A stretch of DNA of 5,156 bases from Betaproteobacteria bacterium. Lineage in GTDB: Bacteria > Pseudomonadota > Gammaproteobacteria > Burkholderiales > SG8-39. Under the pieces are notes generated by a model, which was not told the DNA's origin, ran no database searches, and worked only from the letters and a program-made list of their open reading frames with translations. The stretch lies in NCBI GenBank assembly GCA_007280315.1, contig QYQC01000024.1, positions 1 to 5,156 on the forward strand, given 5' to 3'. The position numbers and the translations under genes were made by a program. Positions 1-5,156 of this stretch are shown piece by piece; positions within the stretch are counted from its first letter, which is position 1; each line of letters starts with the position of its first letter.

Positions 1-82
1 CGCCTACGCTGTTCGGCAGCAAGGTGGTGAAAATATGAGCAAGCTGTTCAATTTCCAGGTACCCGATTTCCGTCATCGACAT
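1..82 (-). CDS. Unidentified open frame, 5' part only, runs off the left edge
   Basis: A minus-strand frame stays open from position 121 to the window edge. Its first ATG is at 82 and a second, two codons later, is at 76. About 27 codons are visible, and the composition looks protein-like, with a segment reading YLEIEQLAHI. I do not recognise a family. It lies in the same direction as the substrate-binding gene, 122 bp beyond that gene's stop, so it could be the next gene of the same unit. No Shine-Dalgarno sequence is visible before either ATG, which weakens the call. In the region just upstream a different frame encodes a signal-peptide-like stretch, so the real gene may start earlier and be frameshifted. 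A rival reading is a plus-strand gene tail ending at the TGA at 36-38, but only 11 codons of that are visible. Existence and start are both uncertain. Confidence 0.28.
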   Translation of the reverse strand, partial: MSMTEIGYLEIEQLAHIFTTLLPNSVG

Positions 83-204
83 TAAATCGACATGTTGCGA
101 CGCGCCAAATCCGCCAAGTAATTATGCTGCGCGATCGCTTTGTCAGCGACGGCAAACGACCCAAAGCCGACGGTGGCGAAAATCGGAAGCGGACGTCGAC
201 GGGC

Positions 205-1245
205 CTACTTGATCACCTTGTCGGCGCGCACGAGTATTGAATTAGGAATCTTGACGCCGAGTGTCGTAGCGGTCTTGCCGTTGATCACGAGCTCGAACTT
301 GGTCGGTTGTTCTATCGGAATATCAGCGGGCTTGGCCCCTTTCAGGATCCGGTCAACATAGTAAGCGGCGCGGCGGAAATTCGCGGAGGCGTCGGCGCCG
401 TAGCTAAGCAGAGCACCTTCTTCAGCGAACTCGCGCTGCGGCCCTATAACTGCCCAGCGGTGAGACAGCGCGAGTTTGACAATGCGCCGCCGTTCGGACG
501 ATAACATCGGGCTTGACATCACGACCAGCGCCCGCGCGCCCTCTTTCGCCAGGCGCGAAATGGCCGGTTCGATTTCTTCCGGGCGCGCCACCTCGGCAAA
601 GCGCGCTTCAACCGAGCGTTGCGCTACCGAGCGGTGCGCAGCTTGCATGAACGCCGCACGATACATGTGGCCGGAATCGGTTAAGAACCCGATACGCTTG
701 AGCTTTGGCACGGCCGCGAGCAATAGCTCTAGGCTCTTCTCAGAAATATCAGTCGCGACATTGCTCAGCCCGGTGATCAAGCCGCCAGGCTGCGCGAGAC
801 TTGTCGCGAACCCTGCGGCCACGGGGTCGGCGCCATCGGCAAGTACAATCGGGATCGTGGGTGCGGCACTCTTCGCGGCGGCGACCGACTGGGACGGTGC
901 CGCAACGATGAGCGTCGGCTTCCTTGCCGCAAGATCTTCGGCCAACGGGCCTAGCCGGTCATACTGGCCGTCCGCCCAGCGCTCTTCGATCAAGATTTGC
1001 GAACCGTCCTTCCAGCCAAGCGCCTCAAGCCCCTCCTTGAATGCGGCGAGGTAGTGCCCGCCAGATTCGCGCGACTGCACAAGCAGCCAGCCAATTAGTA
1101 TAGCGGGCTGCTTTGGCTGCGCACAAACCGCTCCAGCTCTTGCGAGTGTGAGCCACGCGCCGGCGGCCAACAACAATACACGTCGCATTGAGCGGCGTGG
1201 CTCGTCCGCGCCAGGCGCGATGACCGGTTTGCGGCGACGGTTCAT
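205..1245 (-). CDS. ABC-type transport substrate-binding protein, PF04392 family
   Basis: This 346-residue protein is an exported, periplasmic solute-binding protein of the ABC_sub_bind (PF04392, TrpX-like) family; its ligand cannot be told from sequence. A basic N-terminus (MNRRRK, then RRSMRR at 17-22) leads into a hydrophobic segment at about 23-40, with likely cleavage after VCA at 40-42. Family landmarks follow: FKEGLEALGW (69-78), EERWADGQYDRL (87-98), IPIVLADGADPV (131-142), SLAQPGGLITGLS (149-161), REFAEEGALLSYG (271-283), and the C-terminal block from ILKGAKPADIP (300) through EQPTKFELVIN (312-322). Length is normal and no frame damage is visible. I chose the ATG at 1245 because a purine-rich Shine-Dalgarno lies directly before it; an in-frame ATG at 1269 would add eight residues but overlaps a -10-like sequence. 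ATG 1188 gives a shorter signal peptide but has no ribosome site. No permease or ATPase gene is in the window, so it looks like an orphan binding protein, as is common in this family. Confidence 0.93.
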   Translation of the reverse strand: MNRRRKPVIAPGADEPRRSMRRVLLLAAGAWLTLARAGAVCAQPKQPAILIGWLLVQSRESGGHYLAAFKEGLEALGWKDGSQILIEERWADGQYDRLGPLAEDLAARKPTLIVAAPSQSVAAAKSAAPTIPIVLADGADPVAAGFATSLAQPGGLITGLSNVATDISEKSLELLLAAVPKLKRIGFLTDSGHMYRAAFMQAAHRSVAQRSVEARFAEVARPEEIEPAISRLAKEGARALVVMSSPMLSSERRRIVKLALSHRWAVIGPQREFAEEGALLSYGADASANFRRAAYYVDRILKGAKPADIPIEQPTKFELVINGKTATTLGVKIPNSILVRADKVIK

Positions 1246-1246
1246 T

Positions 1247-1256
1247 CCCCTCCCTT
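1247..1256 (-). promoter_or_regulatory. Ribosome binding site that sets the start of the substrate-binding protein gene
   Basis: The minus strand reads AAGGGAGGGG just before the ATG at 1245. The GGAGG core ends three bases from the ATG, slightly close but strong. It favours this ATG over the upstream in-frame ATG at 1269 and the downstream one at 1188, neither of which has a comparable site. Confidence 0.6.
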
Positions 1257-1267
1257 GGTAGGGACAC

Positions 1268-1273
1268 ATTATG
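1268..1273 (-). promoter_or_regulatory. Possible -10 element for the substrate-binding protein gene
   Basis: The minus strand carries CATAAT, five of six matches to the sigma-70 -10 consensus, 22 bp upstream of the chosen ATG. The -35 position 17 bp further up (CTGCTA) is poor, with three of six matches. If used, transcription would begin near 1260 and leave a short leader holding only the ribosome site. It is also incompatible with translation from the ATG at 1269. Confidence 0.3.
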
Positions 1274-1427
1274 CTCGCTTACGTAGAGGGTAGCAGACCG
1301 GCCAGCATCGGTATTTCAAGAACACCAAAGCCCACTCTCGACCCGCAGCGGAAGTAGACTTGTTCGAAAAGCGGTCCCTCAACGTCAGACGAACAATATC
1401 CATTTGCACGGCGCATTCATGAGTTCT

Positions 1428-2204
1428 CTAATTGAAGGGAAACGCGATGATGGCCTTTGCAACCCATTTGTCGCCTGCATTTTCAAAACCACGTCCGATA
1501 CCGAAATTGATGTCGAAGCCCTTGAATTCGATATCGGCCACCGCGTAGAGGTAATGTCCGCGCTCGGCAACGGGTATGCGGTGGTGGATCGGGCCGTATT
1601 CTCCGTAGTATTCGAGTCCTACGTGAACGCCTTCACCGGCTTTGCGCGTTACCTTCAGCGCCGGCTCGAATTTCGGCTCGCGGCTTACATTGCTGGAAAG
1701 GTCCATGTCGAGGATAGGATTGAAGCTGACCAGCCACTTATCGTTGCGAAAACCGATGATCGGCCGCAGTTCGAGTCCTGCGCGGCTTTCCGATACACGC
1801 CGTGCTGAATAGCCCAGCTCGGTGTTCAGCCCCCAAAAAAGGCGCGCGCCGTCTTCGCGCGGAGCAATGTATTTCAGACGGAAGCGCATGCCGTTTCCGT
1901 AGAGATTGCCGTCTGAACTCATCGCCGCAGGCAGATAGAGCCCGGCCTCCAGAGACTTCGTAAGACCGTAGGAGAATTCCGGGGTGACCTGAAGGCGGTG
2001 TTGGGACTTCATTTCACCCTCGTAGGAGGGTTCGGTTGCACCTTTCAATACGTAGTTGACGTGCAGCTCCAGGCCAAACTTTCCTGGATCATCCAACTCC
2101 TCGGTATAGACTTGGATTTCGTCTGGTGCGGCAAAAGCGCAGGTGCCGGCCAAGCTGAGAACGGCCGCTGCAACCACGCTGGTGATGTATCTAACGACAC
2201 GCAT
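1428..2204 (-). CDS. Predicted outer-membrane beta-barrel protein, Fur-box controlled
   Basis: This 258-residue protein begins with a clear Sec signal peptide: basic MRVVRY, a hydrophobic core at about 8-20, and probable cleavage after AFA (23-25), giving a mature start of APDEIQVYTEE. The mature part is rich in alternating polar and hydrophobic stretches typical of transmembrane beta strands, for example FGLELHVNYVL, HRLQVTPEFSYGL, SLEAGLYLP, MRFRLKYIAP and HVGLEYYGEYG. It ends in AFPFN, similar to the aromatic end of barrel proteins, although the very last residue is Asn. It resembles proteins usually annotated as hypothetical or as MetA-pathway/transporter-like barrels (PF13557-like), but I cannot fix the family by eye. 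An AAAGGAG site (2211-2217) six bases before the ATG supports the start. It is divergent from feoA, with a Fur box 35 bp upstream of its ATG, so iron limitation should induce it. A role in iron passage across the outer membrane is inferred only from this. No TonB box or plug domain is seen. Confidence 0.85.
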   Translation of the reverse strand: MRVVRYITSVVAAAVLSLAGTCAFAAPDEIQVYTEELDDPGKFGLELHVNYVLKGATEPSYEGEMKSQHRLQVTPEFSYGLTKSLEAGLYLPAAMSSDGNLYGNGMRFRLKYIAPREDGARLFWGLNTELGYSARRVSESRAGLELRPIIGFRNDKWLVSFNPILDMDLSSNVSREPKFEPALKVTRKAGEGVHVGLEYYGEYGPIHHRIPVAERGHYLYAVADIEFKGFDINFGIGRGFENAGDKWVAKAIIAFPFN

Positions 2205-2239
2205 TCTGGTCTCCTTTGTCTCGAAACATTGATATACGA

Positions 2240-2256
2240 ATGAGAACCATTCTCAT
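2240..2256. promoter_or_regulatory. Fur box facing the outer-membrane protein gene
   Basis: The 17-bp sequence ATGAGAACCATTCTCAT is a perfect inverted repeat with 7-bp arms and a 3-bp centre. The surrounding 16 bases match the core of the E. coli Fur consensus at about 13 positions. It lies 35 bp upstream of the minus-strand ATG at 2204, where bound Fur would block transcription of that gene. I found no convincing -35/-10 pair for that direction. The closest is TTGCAG with GAGAAT 17 bp away, which would put the -10 inside the Fur box. Confidence 0.82.
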
Positions 2257-2282
2257 ATAAAGACCCTAACTCTGCAAGCTCT

Positions 2283-2339
2283 TTTTGCGGTGCGGCATCA
2301 ATAGCGACGCCGCAAAAGCCCCCATTTGTGTCGCACCGC
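2283..2339. repeat. Overlapping inverted repeats in the divergent control region
   Basis: Three alternative helices share the same left-hand bases. TTTTGCGG (2283-2290) pairs with CCGCAAAA (2310-2317). TGCGGC (2291-2296) pairs with GCCGCA (2309-2314). GCGGTGCG (2287-2294) pairs with CGCACCGC (2332-2339). They lie between the two Fur boxes, upstream of both predicted transcription starts, so they are not in either leader as I read it. No T-tract makes any of them a good intrinsic terminator. They may be DNA-level protein sites, an unannotated short RNA, or chance in GC-rich sequence. Confidence 0.4.
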
Positions 2340-2357
2340 GATGCCGGACAGATCCGC

Positions 2358-2387
2358 TTGACTTGGCCTGAGATTTGATGCAATGAT
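2358..2387 (+). promoter_or_regulatory. Putative sigma-70 promoter of feoAB
   Basis: TTGACT (2358-2363) matches five of six -35 consensus positions. After an 18-bp spacer, AATGAT (2382-2387) matches four of six -10 positions. Transcription would start at about 2394, inside the downstream Fur box, leaving a leader of under 30 bases. Overlap of the -10 and start site with the Fur box fits simple repression by Fur. Confidence 0.5.
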
Positions 2388-2402
2388 GCGAATCATTCTC
2401 AT
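2386..2402. promoter_or_regulatory. Fur box facing feoAB
   Basis: The 17-bp sequence ATGCGAATCATTCTCAT has the same form as the other box in this control region, with one mismatch between its 7-bp arms. Its 15-base core (2386-2400) matches the Fur consensus at about 12 positions. It ends 18 bp before the feoA ATG and overlaps the predicted -10 region and start point. Fur bound to iron here should shut off feoAB when iron is plentiful. Confidence 0.8.
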
Positions 2403-2420
2403 CTAGAAGCCCAGGAATCC

Positions 2421-2687
2421 ATGACACCCACCGCGAATATCTCGACGCTCAACCGGCTCGATCCGGGAGATTGCGGAACCATATTGGCCCTCGACGCGGG
2501 CGAAGAGCTCTACCAGCGCCTCGTGGCGCTCGGCCTTCGCATCGGCAATAGCGTTCGAATGTTGCGTCGCGCCCGGTTTGGTGGGCCGCTGCATATCCGG
2601 GTCGGCACCACTGAACTGATGCTCCGAGTCCGCGAGGCGCGCTGCATCCGCATTGCGCACGACACCGCGACCGACCCTTCTGTCTGA
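2421..2687 (+). CDS. feoA: Ferrous iron transport protein A
   Basis: FeoA is a small cytoplasmic SH3-like protein needed for full activity of the FeoB Fe2+ transporter. It is thought to contact FeoB or modulate its GTPase. This copy has 88 residues, a little longer than the usual 75 or so because of short N- and C-terminal extensions. The family pattern is clear: LNRLDPGDCGTILAL (10-24), then RLVALGLRIGNSVRML (33-48), then FGGPLHIRVGTTELMLR (53-69) and the closing REARCIRI (71-78). The ATG at 2421 has AGGA (2413-2416) four bases upstream. The gene lies under a Fur box and its stop is five bases before feoB, so the two are certainly co-transcribed. No sign of damage. Confidence 0.95.
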   Translation: MTPTANISTLNRLDPGDCGTILALDAGEELYQRLVALGLRIGNSVRMLRRARFGGPLHIRVGTTELMLRVREARCIRIAHDTATDPSV

Positions 2688-2692
2688 TCGCG

Positions 2693-4468
2693 ATGAAGCG
2701 GATCGCGATGATCGGTATGCCCAATACGGGCAAATCGACCTTGTTCAACCGCCTTACCGGCGCACACGCCAAAGTCGGAAACTGGCCGGGGCTGACCGTC
2801 GATTTACTCAGCGCGCGGCTCATCATCGGCGACCAGGTTATACAGCTTGTCGATCTGCCCGGAATCTACGATCTGAACGGATATTCCGAGGACGAGAAGG
2901 TCGTCACCACTTTCCTCGCGCAAAATCACATAGACCTCGCGCTCGTCGTACTCAATGCATCCCAAATCGACCGTCAATTGGCGCTGCTCGGACAGATCAT
3001 GCGGCTGGGCCTTCCGATCGTGCTTGTGCTCAACATGGTGGACGAGGCAGCCGCGCTCGGAATTACCATTGACGCCGGTGGACTCAGTGCAAAACTCGGT
3101 ATTCCAGTCTGCCTGTTGTCCGCGAAATACGGCCAGGGGGTGGAGCAGCTTCAACCGGTAATGCGGGGGGTACTCGGCAAGAAACCTACCGCTCGTGCGA
3201 CTGGTGTGGGTGCGGTCAGCCTCGATGAGCGTCAGCTCGAAGCGTGCGTGAAATCGTGTGTGTCTGTTCCGGCGCAAGCCTCCCATGCCCTGACCGAGAA
3301 GATCGACCGGATCTTGTTGCATCCGTGGCTGGGTTTGCCGATCTTCTTCGGCGTGATGTTCTTGCTATTCGAGGTTGTCTTTGTTCTTGGAAAGCCGATT
3401 CAGGACGCCATGGCCTGGGGCTTCACCGCGGTTCGCTCCGAGGCGCTCGAACCTGCGCTGGCCGGACTGCCGATCGTACTCAAGGGGCTGATGCTCGACG
3501 GGGTATACAACGGTCTGAGCACGGTGGCGAGTTTTGTCCCGATCATCGTGTTGTTCTTCCTGTGCATGGGCATCGTCGAGGACGCCGGCTATCTGTCCCG
3601 CGCAGCCTTCCTGATGGATGCATTGATGGCCCGCTTCGGACTCGATGGGCGCAGTTTCGTCATGGTGCTGATGGGCTTCGGCTGCAACGTGCCGGCGCTC
3701 ATGGGTACCCGCGTAATCCGCTCGCGCGGACTGCGTCTGCTCACGATGCTGGTCATTCCGCTTTCTCTGTGTTCGGCGCGGATGCAGGTGTTCGTGTTCT
3801 TCATCGCCGCGCTGTTCTCCGCCGAAGCGGCGCCGCTGGTGCTGTTCTCGCTCTATGTGATGAGCATTCTCACAGCAATGCTCACCTCGCTCCTGTTCAA
3901 GAGGCGCTACATAAACACCGACCCCTTTGTCCTGGAGATGCCGCCGTACCGATTCCCGACGCTACGCCAAATCATCCTTCGCGGCTGGCATGAGGTCGGA
4001 CACTTCATGCGGCGTGCCACACGCTTTATCGTAGCGGGCGTCGTGCTCGTCTGGCTCCTGACGAATTTTCCTCAGGGAGCAACGCCCGGTGGCGTGGATA
4101 CCTGGGCAGGGCAAATCGGAGCCCTGCTCAATCCGGTGCTCAGCCCGTTGGGTATCGATCCGAAGCTAACGATCGCGCTCATTTTCGGCTTCGTTGCGAA
4201 AGAGATCGTGATCGGCTCGCTCGCCGTGATCTATAACATGGAAGGAAGTGCACTGGTAAGCACGATTGCGCATCAGATCGACTGGATCCAAGCCTACAGC
4301 TTCATGTTGTTCACGTTGATCTACACGCCCTGCCTGTCGACCATCGCCACCATACGCACTGAGTCCAAGAGTAAGGCGTTCAGTGCACTCGCGATCGTGT
4401 GGCCGCTCGGCCTTGCATGGATCGTAAGCTTTTTGTTCTATCAGATCGCTCGCCATCTGGCGGCGTGA
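2693..4468 (+). CDS. feoB: Ferrous iron transporter FeoB, compact form
   Basis: FeoB is the inner-membrane Fe2+ importer with an N-terminal G domain. In this 591-residue protein, G1 is GMPNTGKST (8-16), the switch I threonine is in GLTVD (T35), G3 is DLPG (54-57), G4 is NMVD (114-117) and G5 is SAK (143-145). A GDI-like helical linker spans about 160-205. The membrane part runs from about 210 to the end. Gate motif one is GCNVPALMGTR (330-340) and the second is around FVAKEIVIGSL (500-510). The cysteines equivalent to those proposed to line the FeoB pore are present: C331, C360 (SLCSAR) and C547 (TPC). It is much shorter than E. coli FeoB (773 residues) yet ends normally, so the loss is in loops and not a truncation. 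No FeoC follows. The ATG at 2693 has no Shine-Dalgarno but lies five bases past the feoA stop, suggesting translational coupling. An in-frame ATG at 2708 is possible but would cut into the first beta strand. Confidence 0.97.
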   Translation: MKRIAMIGMPNTGKSTLFNRLTGAHAKVGNWPGLTVDLLSARLIIGDQVIQLVDLPGIYDLNGYSEDEKVVTTFLAQNHIDLALVVLNASQIDRQLALLGQIMRLGLPIVLVLNMVDEAAALGITIDAGGLSAKLGIPVCLLSAKYGQGVEQLQPVMRGVLGKKPTARATGVGAVSLDERQLEACVKSCVSVPAQASHALTEKIDRILLHPWLGLPIFFGVMFLLFEVVFVLGKPIQDAMAWGFTAVRSEALEPALAGLPIVLKGLMLDGVYNGLSTVASFVPIIVLFFLCMGIVEDAGYLSRAAFLMDALMARFGLDGRSFVMVLMGFGCNVPALMGTRVIRSRGLRLLTMLVIPLSLCSARMQVFVFFIAALFSAEAAPLVLFSLYVMSILTAMLTSLLFKRRYINTDPFVLEMPPYRFPTLRQIILRGWHEVGHFMRRATRFIVAGVVLVWLLTNFPQGATPGGVDTWAGQIGALLNPVLSPLGIDPKLTIALIFGFVAKEIVIGSLAVIYNMEGSALVSTIAHQIDWIQAYSFMLFTLIYTPCLSTIATIRTESKSKAFSALAIVWPLGLAWIVSFLFYQIARHLAA

Positions 4469-4562
4469 CGACGCCCGGACGTCAGGTCCACTTCCAGCCT
4501 ACTGCGCCGATTAATTACAAGACTTACCGCGTCCGTTATCGACCTAATTGCGATTTCTCCCT

Positions 4563-4568
4563 AGAGGA
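4563..4568 (+). promoter_or_regulatory. Ribosome binding site that sets the hemerythrin start
   Basis: AGAGGA ends four bases before the ATG at 4573. The frame is open for a further 58 codons upstream, to an ATG at 4399 inside feoB. This ribosome site, together with the family-typical beginning of the protein at 4573, decides the start. Confidence 0.65.
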
Positions 4569-4572
4569 AAAT

Positions 4573-5004
4573 ATGAAAGACTTGGAATGGAAGGACGAAT
4601 ACTCGCTTGGCATACCGGCGATAGATCTTCAGCACAAGCGCATATTTGACTGCCTTCTAAGAGTGGCGCACGGCGCGACCGATGACGATAGATTGCGTGC
4701 CGAAGCTGAAATCATCAAACTCCTCCGCTTACTTCAGGAGCATTTCATGCTTGAAGAAAGTATGATGCAAAAACTCCACTACCCTGACCTTAAGCAGCAT
4801 ATTAAAGAACATCGCCAGTTTCATTCTGATGTGCACCATCTGGCGCAAACATCCCTCATGAAAAAGAGAGGCGTGCCGCGTGAAGCGATCAAGATTGCTC
4901 ATAAGTGGCTGACGGAACACCTGACGGTACGTGATAGGCACTACGTGGATTTCTTTTCGAACGCAAACCACAAGAATGCAGGTAAGAAACGGGGCGCGAA
5001 GTAA
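4573..5004 (+). CDS. Bacteriohemerythrin, single-domain di-iron oxygen-binding protein
   Basis: This 143-residue protein is a stand-alone bacterial hemerythrin, a four-helix bundle that binds O2 reversibly at a non-heme di-iron centre in the cytoplasm. All seven expected ligands are visible: H21 in IDLQHK, H57 and E61 in HFMLEES, H76 and H80 in HIKEH, then H116 and D121 in HLTVRD. The start EWKDEYSLGIPAID and the YP at 70-71 are family-typical, and length is standard for the single-domain form. A short basic tail (KKRGAK) follows the last helix. The gene is 104 bp downstream of feoB on the same strand. It could be read through from the Fur-controlled operon or have its own promoter, though I see no good one in the gap and no Fur box. 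By hand count it is about 48% GC, lower than feoB. Roles proposed for the family include O2 sensing or delivery and iron storage; which applies here is unknown. Confidence 0.95.
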   Translation: MKDLEWKDEYSLGIPAIDLQHKRIFDCLLRVAHGATDDDRLRAEAEIIKLLRLLQEHFMLEESMMQKLHYPDLKQHIKEHRQFHSDVHHLAQTSLMKKRGVPREAIKIAHKWLTEHLTVRDRHYVDFFSNANHKNAGKKRGAK

Positions 5005-5039
5005 GGCGCGTCGAGACTGACGCCGTAGCAAACGCGCCT
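5004..5039 (+). repeat. Inverted repeat just after the hemerythrin stop codon
   Basis: AGGCGCGT (5004-5011) and ACGCGCCT (5032-5039) form a perfect 8-bp stem with a 20-base loop, beginning in the last base of the stop codon. GCGTC (5008-5012) can instead pair with GACGC (5019-5023). The position fits a transcript-end hairpin, but no T-tract follows, so an intrinsic terminator is doubtful. Confidence 0.4.
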
Positions 5040-5067
5040 AACCGCGATCCGAATTCCTCGGACTTCC

Positions 5068-5093
5068 CTTCCGGACAATTCTCCGGCCGGAAG
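5068..5093. repeat. Inverted repeat in the 3' intergenic region
   Basis: CTTCCGG (5068-5074) and CCGGAAG (5087-5093) form a 7-bp stem around a 12-base loop. The right half overlaps the palindrome CCGGCCGG (5083-5090). No T-tract follows on either strand. I see no gene in 5005-5156, and this is the second hairpin there. Confidence 0.35.
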
Positions 5094-5156
5094 CGACTCG
5101 AAATCATTCACGAGCGACCGCTCTGGCGAACAAACGTGGGGGTCCGGTTTTGGCCG

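Noticed and set aside
140..361. Plus-strand 73-codon open frame
   Set aside because: It mostly lies opposite the 3' end of the well-supported substrate-binding gene, has no ribosome site and no recognisable protein features.
476..1054. Plus-strand 192-codon open frame
   Set aside because: It is antisense to the substrate-binding gene, with low-complexity Ala/Ser/Arg-rich content typical of a GC-rich shadow frame.
1404..1808. Plus-strand 134-codon open frame
   Set aside because: It is antisense to the outer-membrane protein gene, whose signal peptide, ribosome site and strand pattern are far better supported.
2375..2388. Possible FNR site before feoA, as feo operons are often anaerobically induced
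   Set aside because: Only the left half-site TTGAT (2375-2379) is present; the expected ATCAA partner reads TGATG.
3244..3993. Plus-strand 249-codon open frame
   Set aside because: It lies entirely within feoB in another frame and is rich in Arg, Gly and Ala, a shadow of feoB codons.
4462..4475. Small hairpin GGCGT/ACGCC across the feoB stop as a terminator
   Set aside because: The stem is only five base pairs with a 4-base loop and no T-tract, so it is too weak to call.
4399..4572. 58-codon N-terminal extension of hemerythrin starting inside feoB
   Set aside because: The extension has no hemerythrin homology, the family-typical start is at 4573, and a ribosome site is placed for the ATG there.
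1..5156. CRISPR array, transposase, tRNA or rRNA genes
   Set aside because: I saw no regularly spaced repeats, no transposase motifs or terminal repeats, and no tRNA- or rRNA-like sequences on either strand.

Overview
The window looks like a stretch of a proteobacterial chromosome, probably alpha- or betaproteobacterial. It is fairly GC-rich, about 59% in a hand-counted feoB segment. It carries E. coli-type Fur boxes, Gram-negative exported proteins including a predicted outer-membrane barrel, and a solute-binding protein of a family (PF04392) that is expanded in soil Rhizobiales and Burkholderiales. I cannot assign a genus from the sequence alone.

Layout, left to right. Positions 1-204 hold no complete gene: a minus-strand open frame runs off the left edge, and a signal-peptide-like stretch lies just upstream of it in another frame. 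Next on the minus strand is a PF04392 ABC-type substrate-binding protein (1245 to 205). After a 182-bp gap comes a minus-strand gene for a signal-peptide-bearing, probably beta-barrel outer-membrane protein (2204 to 1428). A 216-bp divergent control region (2205-2420) contains two very similar Fur boxes, one facing the outer-membrane gene and one facing feoA. On the plus strand feoA (2421-2687) and feoB (2693-4468) form a tight ferrous-iron uptake operon. A bacteriohemerythrin gene (4573-5004) follows 104 bp later in the same direction. The last 152 bp contain only inverted repeats. No gene-free stretch exceeds 300 bp.

The central unit reads as an iron-responsive module. When Fur-Fe2+ is depleted, both divergent genes should be derepressed, giving an outer-membrane barrel on one side and the inner-membrane Fe2+ transporter FeoAB on the other. 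The hemerythrin is an oxygen-binding di-iron protein placed where it could sense or buffer O2 or iron in the same setting. That link, and the idea that the barrel helps iron cross the outer membrane, are inferences from gene order and shared operators, not shown by the sequence. The left-hand substrate-binding protein shows no sign of belonging to this regulon.
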